This document shows positions 1 through 5,770 of a stretch of DNA of 6,557 nucleotides, in pieces; within the stretch, counting starts at the first letter, position 1, and each line of letters begins with the position of its first letter. The notes under the pieces are model-generated. The model was given only the letters and a program-made list of their open reading frames with translations. It was not told the DNA's origin and searched no databases. Made by a program: the position numbers and the translations under genes. This DNA comes from Clostridia bacterium (GTDB lineage Bacteria; Bacillota; Clostridia; Lutisporales; Lutisporaceae), in NCBI GenBank assembly GCA_029256365.1, contig JAQSYB010000114.1, positions 1-6,557 of the forward strand, given 5' to 3'.

Positions 1-350
1 ACAAAGTCTACTTCAAATTTTTCTGCCAGCTTGCTAAGATTTACTATAAACTCTTCCATGCATTCATCCTTGGCTTCTGAAATCAACTTGTGACCATCTA
101 AAAATATTTTTTGAATATCATAGTTCTGAGATATTACTCCACAAACAAAACCGTAAAAGGACTTTAAGTTCGTCATGTGGAATTCACCGGTTTCTATAAA
201 CCGAATGTTTCTGTCCAGATCGTAAATGTGCTTCTTATCTCTGTCGATATAAACCACCGAACCGTCCATTGTCTTTGTAGCTTCATTTGCCATATCAATC
301 ATTCTTTTTGTTTTGCCAGAGCCTTTTACTCCGATGATAAACTTAACCAT
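1..350 (-). CDS. P-loop ATP-binding protein, partial (C-terminus beyond left edge)
   Basis: The first 116 codons of a minus-strand gene are visible; the rest lies left of the window. The protein opens with a hydrophobic strand followed directly by a Walker A loop, GVKGSGKT, at residues 7-14. A hydrophobic stretch ending in Asp, KIFLD at about 81-85, is a plausible Walker B strand. It is therefore very likely a nucleotide-binding P-loop NTPase of the cytoplasm. Similar short clostridial proteins are often labelled 'twitching motility protein PilT', but nothing visible supports a pilus retraction motor, so I do not use that name. The ATG at 348-350 is chosen because an AGGGGG Shine-Dalgarno (complement of 359-364) lies 8 bases upstream and the P-loop follows after six residues. 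Substrate and role are unknown. No promoter is obvious upstream. Confidence 0.8.
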   Translation of the reverse strand, partial: MVKFIIGVKGSGKTKRMIDMANEATKTMDGSVVYIDRDKKHIYDLDRNIRFIETGEFHMTNLKSFYGFVCGVISQNYDIQKIFLDGHKLISEAKDECMEEFIVNLSKLAEKFEVDF

Positions 351-454
351 ATGAATTACCCCCTGTCTATATTTTGGTTACGTTTAGTGATGTTGACAGC
401 TATGGTACGCCCAAAGCTTTGCAAAATATGAGATACTGATTTTAGTTTTGTTCA

Positions 455-480
455 TGCTAATTATTATTAATAATTCAGCA
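455..480. repeat. AT-rich inverted repeat upstream of the P-loop gene
   Basis: The arms AATTATT (459-465) and AATAATT (469-475) are perfect complements around a 3-base centre. They are extended by TGCT (455-458) and AGCA (477-480) with one bulged C. It lies about 105 bases upstream of the P-loop gene start. It could be an operator for a dimeric regulator, or a weak terminator on the plus strand because TTTT follows; the sequence alone does not decide. Confidence 0.4.
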
Positions 481-513
481 TTTTAGAACTGTTGTATGTA
501 ACTATTTTGGTTG

Positions 514-565
514 AGGTAAATTAAGTTCTTATATAAATATATTCTATAAAGCAAGCAATTTACCT
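514..565. repeat. Spaced 9-bp inverted repeat AGGTAAATT / AATTTACCT
   Basis: AGGTAAATT at 514-522 is matched by its exact reverse complement at 557-565, separated by 34 AT-rich bases. The same nonamer recurs at 5914-5922, upstream of the predicted RNA promoter. Function unknown; it could be a pair of binding sites or chance in AT-rich DNA. Confidence 0.35.
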
Positions 566-691
566 TCTAAAAAATTAAATTTTTTCAAAATTATAAATTT
601 TTAGTCAAATGCCTGTAACCATTTATATTGTTTATTCTTTTTTACTAATTTATACATATTTTTTGGCAGCTTTTGCATTTTTTTTGGATAA

Positions 692-743
692 AGTAAAAGG
701 GCAGTCACCAGTCCATTCCTAAGAATCAACTTTGTTCTGCCCC
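692..743 (-). terminator. Possible terminator of the aminopeptidase gene
   Basis: Read leftward, GGGCAG (complement of 737-742) pairs with CTGCCC (complement of 699-704) and is followed by TTTTACTTT. The 32-base loop contains a second small stem, ATTC/GAAT (715-726). The position just after the aminopeptidase stop fits a Rho-independent terminator. The six-base GC-rich stem with a long loop is unusual, so the call is tentative. Confidence 0.4.
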
Positions 744-748
744 ACATT

Positions 749-1852
749 TTATTTTAATTCAATTAATTCCTTGGTAAACTGATTCAACACCTCTACTCCA
801 TCCTCAGTTACCATTACCAAATCTTCTATACGCAATCCAAATTCGCCATCTAAATAAATACCTGGTTCAATGCTAAATACCATTCCAGGCTTTAAAATTA
901 CATCACTGGTTTCTGTTATGTATGGCATTTCATGCACCTCTAAACCGATGCCATGACCTGTTCTATGTATGAAGAAATCTCCATAGCCCTTGTCAACAAT
1001 ATACTTTCTTGCTGCATAATCTACCTCTGATGCCTTTATTCCAGGCTTCACTTTATCTATGGCGTTCTGCTGCGCTCTTTTTAATATGGCATAAACACTT
1101 CTAAGCTTATCAGAAGCTTGCCCAATCACAATGGTTCGAGTCATATCAGAGCAGTAATTATCTACTAGGCAGCCAAAGTCCATAACCAATGCATCCCCTT
1201 CCTGCAACACTCTCTCGCCAGTACCATAATGGCATTGTGCACTGTTTGGTCCAGATGCAATGATGCTCTGAAAAGATGGACCAGCTGCTCCTATATTTTT
1301 CATTTCCGCTTCCAGCATATCTCTGACCTCAGTTTCTGTCATACCTGCTTTGATATTCTGTATGATGTTTTCAATTGCTTGATCTGCTGCCCGAGAAGCA
1401 TTTCTCATCTTATCAGCTTCAATGGATGTCTTTTGTTGACGCAGCTCACCTACTATTTCTGAAGCATGAATATAATGAACCTCATTTAAAGTATTAAATA
1501 TCTTATCAAAAGCTGTAAACCACATAGTATCTTCAATTGCAATGGTACAACTGCTGAGGCTATGGCTTTCAGCAACATTTTTCAACATTTCTGAAGGATC
1601 CTGAGTATCGTTCCAACTAAAAATCTGATCAAATTCTGCTTTTTCTCTTACTTCACTTTCATAAAGCTTTGGTACTATGAAAATATTTTCACCTGTATCC
1701 ATCAATATATTAACTAGAAGTCTTTCACCGGGAAAGGTACTAAAACCTGTAAGATAAAACATGTTGGCAGATGGACTTAGAATCATTGCCTTTAAATTCT
1801 TTTGCTTCATAAGCTCTACTGCTCTTTTCATAATTGTTCTATATGCCTTCAT
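749..1852 (-). CDS. Xaa-Pro aminopeptidase (M24 family metallopeptidase)
   Basis: This 367-residue cytoplasmic peptidase is predicted to remove N-terminal residues that precede proline, using two metal ions. Residues 1-135 form the creatinase/prolidase-type N-terminal domain (LTGFSTFPGERL near 34-46). Residues from about 145 form the pita-bread catalytic domain. All five family metal ligands are in place: D225 (VMDFG), D236 (CSDMTRT), H300 (RTGHGIG), E329 (SIEPGIY) and E343 (RIEDL). Extra active-site histidines are visible at 208 and 307. The length is normal for this family. I start at the ATG at 1850-1852, which has a GAGGGGG Shine-Dalgarno about 9 bases upstream. A start 21 codons further upstream would overlap the likely promoter and has no ribosome binding site. 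The gene is transcribed divergently from the glycosyltransferase gene. Substrate choice between aminopeptidase P and prolidase (dipeptidase) is not settled by sequence alone. Confidence 0.93.
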   Translation of the reverse strand: MKAYRTIMKRAVELMKQKNLKAMILSPSANMFYLTGFSTFPGERLLVNILMDTGENIFIVPKLYESEVREKAEFDQIFSWNDTQDPSEMLKNVAESHSLSSCTIAIEDTMWFTAFDKIFNTLNEVHYIHASEIVGELRQQKTSIEADKMRNASRAADQAIENIIQNIKAGMTETEVRDMLEAEMKNIGAAGPSFQSIIASGPNSAQCHYGTGERVLQEGDALVMDFGCLVDNYCSDMTRTIVIGQASDKLRSVYAILKRAQQNAIDKVKPGIKASEVDYAARKYIVDKGYGDFFIHRTGHGIGLEVHEMPYITETSDVILKPGMVFSIEPGIYLDGEFGLRIEDLVMVTEDGVEVLNQFTKELIELK

Positions 1853-1882
1853 TTTAACACGCCCCCTCATCATTCTAATTTT

Positions 1883-1911
1883 ATAATATATTATCTGATA
1901 GACAACCACAA
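1883..1911 (-). promoter_or_regulatory. Candidate promoter of the aminopeptidase gene
   Basis: Read leftward, TTGTGG (complement of 1906-1911) and TATTAT (complement of 1883-1888) are separated by 17 bases. This gives a leader of about 24 bases to the ATG at 1852. A perfect 12-bp palindrome, ATAATATATTAT (1883-1894), covers the -10 region and may simply reflect A/T richness. Confidence 0.4.
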
Positions 1912-1989
1912 CCAAAATTTAGCAATCTTTATATAATATATTCTTTATCTGCGAAACGAATTTGCTTAGGTCCGCTTCAAATGCACCAA

Positions 1990-2003
1990 AAGATTTGCTT
2001 TGC
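1990..2003. repeat. 14-base repeat AAGATTTGCTTTGC, copy 1
   Basis: Identical to 4240-4253. Both copies are in intergenic DNA and next to locally GC-richer sequence. They may be remnants of a small dispersed repeat, but two copies of 14 bases are not strong evidence. Confidence 0.35.
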
Positions 2004-2038
2004 GGGCTGTGGCTCTGGGGCGTGTTTGGTGGATTTTT

Positions 2039-2120
2039 TTATGAAACTGTAACAAAGCTGGATGCTTTTCATAATATATATAGATGACTATTTTTTGAGC
2101 GAATGCTTCTTTTTTCATAA
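2039..2120. promoter_or_regulatory. Upstream region of glycosyltransferase gene with three TTTCATAA motifs
   Basis: The octamer TTTCATAA occurs inverted at 2039-2046 (as TTATGAAA) and direct at 2067-2074 and 2113-2120. The first two form an 8-bp inverted repeat with a 20-base spacer. A weak promoter, TGTAAC (2048-2053) and TAATAT (2072-2077) with an 18-base spacer, sits inside this arrangement, so a regulator binding the repeats could control the gene. Both the promoter and the operator role are inference. Confidence 0.3.
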
Positions 2121-2145
2121 ATGAAGTTGTTTGGAGGTTGGGAAA

Positions 2146-3267
2146 ATGATTTTAGGCATAGATGGAAGGGTTATTACCTGGCATATTGGCTCAGGTCTTG
2201 CGACTTACACTACAAATTTACTTACAAATATTCAAAAGTATAATGAATTGAAGGATATATTTATGTTTTATCCCTATCAGAATAAAACGGATATATTTGA
2301 TATCAGCAGCATACCTAAGAATATGTTGACTGGAGAAAGGCGCCAGGACTTTTGGAACATGGTTTATCAAATCGATTGGAAGCTTAATTATCCTGTGGAC
2401 TTTTTCCATAATACTGTCAATGGTATTGGTCTTCCAAATGATCTGAAGTGCAAGCATGTCATTACGCTCCATGATGTAATCCCTTATGTAATGCCAGAAA
2501 CTGTTGATCGCTCTCATCTGAATTACACCTTTAGAATGACTCCAGATATTGTAGAAAATGCTACTCAAATTATCACAGTATCCAATTATTCAAAATCCGA
2601 TATACAAAGGTATTTTGGAGTAAGTGAAGATAAAATTACAGTGACGCATTTGGCAGCTGATGACATATATCAACCAATGGATCGCAGCAAGGCGCGCAGT
2701 GTTATTTTTAATAAATATGGCATTGAACGTCATTATATTTTATACTTAGGCGGCTTTAGTCCACGTAAAAATATTGCAAGACTAATTGAGGCATTTCAAA
2801 AAGTCCGTGACAATTTTGATAAACCAATTGATCTTTTAATTCTTGGTGAGCATCAGCGCTCCTATCATTGTCTGTGGAGCTTGACTGAAAAGCTGAATCT
2901 TACTGAAAATGTAAAATTCCTTAACTTTATACCTACGGATGACCTTCCCTACTTTTATAACGGCGCAGATGTATTTGTATATCCATCGCTTTATGAGGGC
3001 TTCGGCCTGCCGCCTTTAGAGGCTATGCAGTGTGGGACACCCGTCGTAACCTCTAATGTCTCATCTATACCTGAAATTGTTGGTGATGCAGCGTTATTGG
3101 CTAATCCCTATAATACCGATGAAATCAGCGAACAAATATTGAGGCTGCTTACAGATGCGGATCTTTGGGCACTGCACAGTATTTTGGGGCAGGCAAAGGC
3201 TAGGGAGTATTCCTGGGATAAAACTGCTGAGAAAACAATTGAAGTATACAGAAAATGCCTTCAATAA
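2146..3267 (+). CDS. Glycosyltransferase family 4 (GT-B fold) protein
   Basis: This 373-residue enzyme is predicted to transfer a sugar from a nucleotide-sugar donor, with retention of configuration, probably to a cell-surface polysaccharide or glycolipid acceptor on the cytoplasmic side. The N-terminal acceptor domain starts with a glycine-rich strand-loop (GRVITWHIGSGLATYT, 7-22) and contains the HD pair of TLHD (107-110). The C-terminal donor domain begins near 197 with YLGGFSPRKNI, where R207 and K208 are the expected phosphate-contacting residues. It carries the EX7E signature, EGFGLPPLE, with E284 and E292. The length is typical. No signal peptide or membrane segment is seen. The ATG at 2146 is chosen because GGAGG (2133-2137) lies 8 bases upstream; an in-frame TTG at 2131 overlaps that site. 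It is a single-gene unit with its own terminator. Donor and acceptor cannot be predicted, and no other polysaccharide gene is in view. Confidence 0.92.
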   Translation: MILGIDGRVITWHIGSGLATYTTNLLTNIQKYNELKDIFMFYPYQNKTDIFDISSIPKNMLTGERRQDFWNMVYQIDWKLNYPVDFFHNTVNGIGLPNDLKCKHVITLHDVIPYVMPETVDRSHLNYTFRMTPDIVENATQIITVSNYSKSDIQRYFGVSEDKITVTHLAADDIYQPMDRSKARSVIFNKYGIERHYILYLGGFSPRKNIARLIEAFQKVRDNFDKPIDLLILGEHQRSYHCLWSLTEKLNLTENVKFLNFIPTDDLPYFYNGADVFVYPSLYEGFGLPPLEAMQCGTPVVTSNVSSIPEIVGDAALLANPYNTDEISEQILRLLTDADLWALHSILGQAKAREYSWDKTAEKTIEVYRKCLQ

Positions 3268-3290
3268 AACCAAAATATTCAATATTATAC

Positions 3291-3330
3291 AAAAATACTG
3301 CATTAAAATCTTTTCGATGCAGTATTTTTT
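3291..3330 (+). terminator. Rho-independent terminator of the glycosyltransferase gene
   Basis: The arms AAAATACTGCAT (3292-3303) and ATGCAGTATTTT (3317-3328) are perfectly complementary over 12 bp, 13 with the outer A-T pair. The loop is 13 bases and the run of six T residues ends at 3330. It starts 24 bases after the glycosyltransferase stop, separating that gene from the next. Confidence 0.9.
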
Positions 3331-3342
3331 CGACTTTTAATA

Positions 3343-3348
3343 TATAAT
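3343..3348 (+). promoter_or_regulatory. Candidate -10 element of the RMD1-family gene
   Basis: A perfect TATAAT lies 40 bases upstream of the TTG start and 13 bases after the preceding terminator. No good -35 hexamer is present at 16-18 bases upstream, where the terminator stem lies. The terminator placed ahead of the gene argues that it needs its own promoter. Confidence 0.4.
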
Positions 3349-3388
3349 AAGAATATAGACTCCTATTCCAAAATAAGGAGATGATGAT

Positions 3389-4201
3389 TTGGAATCAAAA
3401 TTTATAAAAGTTTTCTCTTTATGCAATGAGATTGGTTTAAATAAGCTAGCCGCTCATTTTGGCATTAATAGAAAATTCAAATGGGAAGAGCATCTTACTT
3501 TAGATGCCAAGCAGCTGACTGGTATACTCAAAACCACAGAAAACAAACTGGTAAAGGTCTTTTCCTTCGGCTCTGTTGTATTTATCAACATGGAACACCA
3601 TGAAATTGTTGATACTGTGAATTATCTAAAGAAAATAGAAAAAAGCCTGCAAAGTGCAAGCTTCAAATATCAGGATGACTATACCATCGTTGTAAACGAT
3701 GAAGAGCCCTCCATACATTTTGAATATTTCAACGTGAATAGCTATGAAGATTATCATCTTAATATGTTATCTGTTGTACTTGCCAAATCTGTTGCTTTAG
3801 AAAGAGTAGAGGAGTCATTGGATAACCTCTTAGATGAAATAGAAGAAATCATTGCCAAGCTAGAGCAGGGAAAATTGGGCATCAGCGATAAAAAACTCTC
3901 TAAAACCGTAGCGACAATATTAAGATTTAAATTTGATATTATTTCTTATTTGATGCTATTAGATAAGCCGGCTATTACATGGGTCAATCAGGAGTCAGAA
4001 AATCTATACATAGAACTCGCTGAATTGTTTGAGCTAAAAGCTCGATATGATACCATAAAAGGTAAATCTGAAACCTTAATGGGCATTACTGAAGTATTTA
4101 CTACGATGACCTATCAAAAGAGAGGCAACATATTGGAATGGATGATTATCATATTAATCACAATCGAACTGGTAATCGCCCTTGCTGAGCGTATTTTTTA
4201 A
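3389..4201 (+). CDS. RMD1/YagE-family (DUF155) protein with C-terminal membrane anchor
   Basis: The 270-residue protein resembles the RMD1/DUF155 family, whose eukaryotic members include yeast Rmd1 and human RMND1; the bacterial members have no established function. Recognisable parts are the strand motif KVFSFGSVVFINM (56-68), the segment LMLLDKPAITW (188-198), an acidic helical region around 136-165 likely to form a coiled coil, and a hydrophobic helix WMIIILITIELVIAL (251-265) as a single C-terminal membrane anchor with only about five residues after it. The bulk is therefore probably cytoplasmic. Translation should start at TTG (3389-3391), 8 bases after AAGGAG (3375-3380). Two ATG codons at 3381 and 3384 are out of frame and touch or nearly touch the Shine-Dalgarno. 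The gene is monocistronic between two terminators and convergent with the 59-residue gene. The family assignment rests on pattern recognition. Confidence 0.82.
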   Translation: MESKFIKVFSLCNEIGLNKLAAHFGINRKFKWEEHLTLDAKQLTGILKTTENKLVKVFSFGSVVFINMEHHEIVDTVNYLKKIEKSLQSASFKYQDDYTIVVNDEEPSIHFEYFNVNSYEDYHLNMLSVVLAKSVALERVEESLDNLLDEIEEIIAKLEQGKLGISDKKLSKTVATILRFKFDIISYLMLLDKPAITWVNQESENLYIELAELFELKARYDTIKGKSETLMGITEVFTTMTYQKRGNILEWMIIILITIELVIALAERIF

Positions 4202-4239
4202 TATAAGTCTCAGCGCATCGAGCGCTTTCGCCTTTTGCC

Positions 4240-4253
4240 AAGATTTGCTTTGC
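4240..4253. repeat. 14-base repeat AAGATTTGCTTTGC, copy 2
   Basis: Identical to 1990-2003. In this copy the sequence also forms a small hairpin, ATTTGC-TTT-GCAAAT. It lies between the RMD1-family stop and the shared terminator. Confidence 0.35.
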
Positions 4254-4264
4254 AAATTACTATT

Positions 4265-4296
4265 AATAAAGGTGCTGTTTTTACAGCACCTTTATT
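4265..4296. terminator. Bidirectional terminator between convergent genes
   Basis: AATAAAGGTGCTG (4265-4277) and CAGCACCTTTATT (4284-4296) form a perfect 13-bp stem with a 6-base loop. The plus-strand transcript continues with a U-rich segment and the minus-strand transcript ends its stem in a U-rich arm, so the hairpin can end both the rightward RMD1-family gene and the leftward 59-codon gene, whose stop is only 2 bases away. Confidence 0.85.
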
Positions 4297-4297
4297 G

Positions 4298-4477
4298 TTA
4301 TTCGTTTTTATGATGTGTTGCGAGGTCTATACCGCCTAAAACAATATGTGCTAATCCAAAACCTGTTACTGCAGCGCCTGCAATTGTAGATGCTCCGCCA
4401 TAAGTTGCTAAACCAACTGCGGTTACAGCTGTTCCTAATAATGTAGGTATTAATCCTTCTCTAATTTTTCTTGCCAT
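4298..4477 (-). CDS. Small hydrophobic membrane protein (59 residues)
   Basis: A short complete gene, strongly supported by an AGGAGG ribosome binding site (complement of 4484-4489) 6 bases before the ATG, and by a terminator immediately after the stop. The protein begins with a basic segment (MARKIREG), followed by two glycine/alanine-rich hydrophobic stretches at about residues 8-27 and 30-52, joined by YGG, and a polar tail (HHKNE). This fits a two-helix membrane hairpin with close Gly/Ala packing and no cysteines. I recall similar short clostridial proteins (the GLIPT and GFGLAHIVLG segments look familiar), some carried in databases under misleading enzyme names. No catalytic domain fits in this length. 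It stands alone, convergent with the RMD1-family gene. A holin-like or small regulatory membrane peptide is possible, but there is no direct evidence. Confidence 0.82.
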   Translation of the reverse strand: MARKIREGLIPTLLGTAVTAVGLATYGGASTIAGAAVTGFGLAHIVLGGIDLATHHKNE

Positions 4478-4529
4478 ACTACACCTCCTAATGAAAAGAG
4501 CATTAATTTATCTAGGGGTTCATATGTAT

Positions 4530-4541
4530 TTTTGTACAAAA
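4530..4541. repeat. 12-bp perfect palindrome TTTTGTACAAAA
   Basis: A perfect palindrome upstream of the 59-codon gene, 53 bases before its start on the minus strand. It could be an operator site. A second palindrome, ATTCATT-T-AATGAAT, lies at 4589-4603 in the same gap. No convincing promoter accompanies them. Confidence 0.35.
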
Positions 4542-4588
4542 GAAACTTATTATCCATGAAATTAATTCTAAAATATGAAATATCATGT

Positions 4589-4603
4589 ATTCATTTAATG
4601 AAT
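4589..4603. repeat. 15-bp palindrome ATTCATTTAATGAAT
   Basis: Seven-base arms around a single central base, located between the rubrerythrin terminator and the 59-codon gene. It may be a regulatory site for the latter. Chance in AT-rich DNA is also possible. Confidence 0.3.
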
Positions 4604-4606
4604 CAA

Positions 4607-4638
4607 ATAAAAAAAGCATGTAAAAATACATGCTTTTT
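4607..4638 (-). terminator. Rho-independent terminator of the DUF402-rubrerythrin operon
   Basis: Read leftward, AAAAAGCATGTA pairs perfectly with TACATGCTTTTT over 12 bp around a 4-base loop (plus-strand arms 4611-4622 and 4627-4638), and the T run continues after the stem. It begins 8 bases after the rubrerythrin stop. Confidence 0.9.
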
Positions 4639-4645
4639 ATTGCTT

Positions 4646-5179
4646 TTAGTAGTTCTCTGCTGCTACTTCAAAATAAGCCTTTGGATGCTTGCAGGTTGGA
4701 CATGCTTCTGGTGCAGTATATCCATGATGAATATGTCCACAGTTTCTGCATCTCCAAGTTGTTTCTTCTTCTTTTACAAAAACCTTGTTGTTTTGTAAGT
4801 TTTCAAGAAGCTGTGCAAATCTTCTTTCATGCTCTCTTTCAACAGTTGCTACATTTTTAAAGAATACTGCTATTTCATTGAAGCCTTCTTGCTTCGCTAC
4901 TTCTTCAAATCCCTTGTACATGCTGGTCCACTCATAGTTTTCACCTTCTATACAGTGCTGAAGGTTATGTGCTGTATCGCCAATTCCATTTAAAAATTTA
5001 AATATTAGTTTTGCATGTTCCTTTTCATTTTCAGCTGTTTCTTCAAATAATGCAGAAATCTGCTCATAGCCTTCTTTTTTTGCAACCTTTGCAAAATATG
5101 TATACTTATTTCTTGCTTGTGATTCTCCTGAAAAAGCTTCCATTAGATTCTTTTCTGTTTTACTTCCTTTAAGTTCCAT
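4646..5179 (-). CDS. rbr: Rubrerythrin
   Basis: A 177-residue non-heme iron peroxidase of the cytoplasm that reduces hydrogen peroxide with electrons delivered through rubredoxin-type iron, part of oxygen defence in anaerobes. Residues 1-130 form a four-helix ferritin-like di-iron domain. Likely iron ligands are E19 (SGESQA), E52 and H55 (ENEKEH), E80 and E83 (GENYEW), and E114 and H117 (VEREH). Residues 140-175 form the C-terminal rubredoxin-like domain, with C144-x2-C147 and C160-x2-C163 binding one iron. Domain order and length are those of classical rubrerythrin. The ATG at 5177-5179 has AGGAGG 7 bases upstream (complement of 5187-5192), inside the 3' end of the DUF402 gene. The start overlaps that gene by 11 bases, so translation is probably coupled. 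It is the last gene of the operon, followed by a terminator. Confidence 0.97.
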   Translation of the reverse strand: MELKGSKTEKNLMEAFSGESQARNKYTYFAKVAKKEGYEQISALFEETAENEKEHAKLIFKFLNGIGDTAHNLQHCIEGENYEWTSMYKGFEEVAKQEGFNEIAVFFKNVATVEREHERRFAQLLENLQNNKVFVKEEETTWRCRNCGHIHHGYTAPEACPTCKHPKAYFEVAAENY

Positions 5180-5723
5180 AGTCTAACCTCCTAATATTAT
5201 TAAAAATTCTACATTGTTCATTTGCATATCTTTCAATTAACGAATGGATAAATTCATTAATGTCAAAGCTTCTATAATAACCTTTTAATACGTTGTCTAA
5301 GCCTGATAACGCACTGGATATATCTTCAGAAGTCATTTCCTTAGACTTAATGGCATCATTGAACTCATCAACATCTACCACATAATGCTTTTCATCACAT
5401 TTAATGATGAAATCTAAATACAAGTCCTTAACAATCCACTTCTCTGTGCTTTTGGCTACACTGACCATGTCTACATAATATTTATATATTTCGGCTTTTT
5501 CAACATTTAGATTTGGATATTGAGTGAGTGCATAAATTCCTATATTCTCTTTTGGAAACAAATGATACTCTAAATTCTTATGATACGGGTGATTTACATA
5601 TTCTCTTTTATAGTGCAAATAATCTTCATATACTTGTATATCATCAATCAAATATTCATGCTTACGTCCGTCCTTGTTCACTGTTTCAAGCATTTGAACA
5701 AAGTCAATCACAGTATGCTTCAA
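5169..5723 (-). CDS. DUF402 domain-containing protein
   Basis: This 184-residue soluble protein carries a DUF402 (FomD-like) core between about residues 60 and 150. Characterised relatives act on nucleotide or nucleotidyl substrates with a divalent metal. The acidic family motifs are visible: D85 in YYVDMVSV, D100 and D104 in KDLYLDFIIK, and D117 and D119 in VVDVDEF, followed by the helical segment KSKEMTSEDI. The start is a TTG at 5721-5723, with a perfect AAGGAGG (complement of 5731-5737) 7 bases upstream; the next ATG has no ribosome binding site. It is the first gene of an operon with rubrerythrin, overlapping it by 11 bases, and has a good promoter 40-70 bases upstream. The substrate here is unknown. 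Pairing with rubrerythrin suggests, but does not prove, a link to stress physiology. Confidence 0.85.
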   Translation of the reverse strand: MKHTVIDFVQMLETVNKDGRKHEYLIDDIQVYEDYLHYKREYVNHPYHKNLEYHLFPKENIGIYALTQYPNLNVEKAEIYKYYVDMVSVAKSTEKWIVKDLYLDFIIKCDEKHYVVDVDEFNDAIKSKEMTSEDISSALSGLDNVLKGYYRSFDINEFIHSLIERYANEQCRIFNNIRRLDYGT

Positions 5724-5770
5724 AAGATTTCCTCCTTACAAGTTAATCTATATTACACTTTCATAATATA

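Larger units (their letters stand above)
351..748. other. Gene-free AT-rich intergenic region (about 400 bases)
   Basis: No convincing gene is seen on either strand: reading frames are short and lack a paired ribosome binding site and start. The region holds the ribosome binding site of the leftward P-loop gene, an AT-rich hairpin at 455-480, a widely spaced 9-bp inverted repeat (514-522 and 557-565), and a weak terminator-like hairpin at 699-743 after the aminopeptidase gene. The rest is low-complexity A/T sequence. Confidence 0.6.

Noticed and set aside
393..398. Perfect -35 hexamer TTGACA on the plus strand
   Set aside because: No acceptable -10 element lies 15-19 bases downstream and no rightward gene follows.
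177..431. Plus-strand reading frame of 84 codons
   Set aside because: It lies mostly antisense to the P-loop gene, has no ribosome binding site and its composition is that of a shadow frame.
544..569. Possible small leftward peptide starting near the AGAAGG complement of 564-569
   Set aside because: Only about 21 codons from a TTG, with a weak Shine-Dalgarno and no terminator or recognisable sequence.
1229..1462. Plus-strand frame antisense to the aminopeptidase
   Set aside because: Shadow of a well-conserved gene with no ribosome binding site.
1853..1915. Longer N-terminus for the aminopeptidase
   Set aside because: The extra 21 residues do not match the family, the upstream start has no Shine-Dalgarno, and the segment contains the likely promoter and the ribosome binding site of the ATG at 1852.
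2131..2145. TTG start five codons upstream for the glycosyltransferase
   Set aside because: That TTG immediately precedes and overlaps the frame containing the GGAGG ribosome binding site used by the ATG at 2146.
4532..4860. Two plus-strand frames antisense to rubrerythrin
   Set aside because: They are shadows of a gene whose iron ligands and cysteine motifs are unmistakable, and they have no translation signals.
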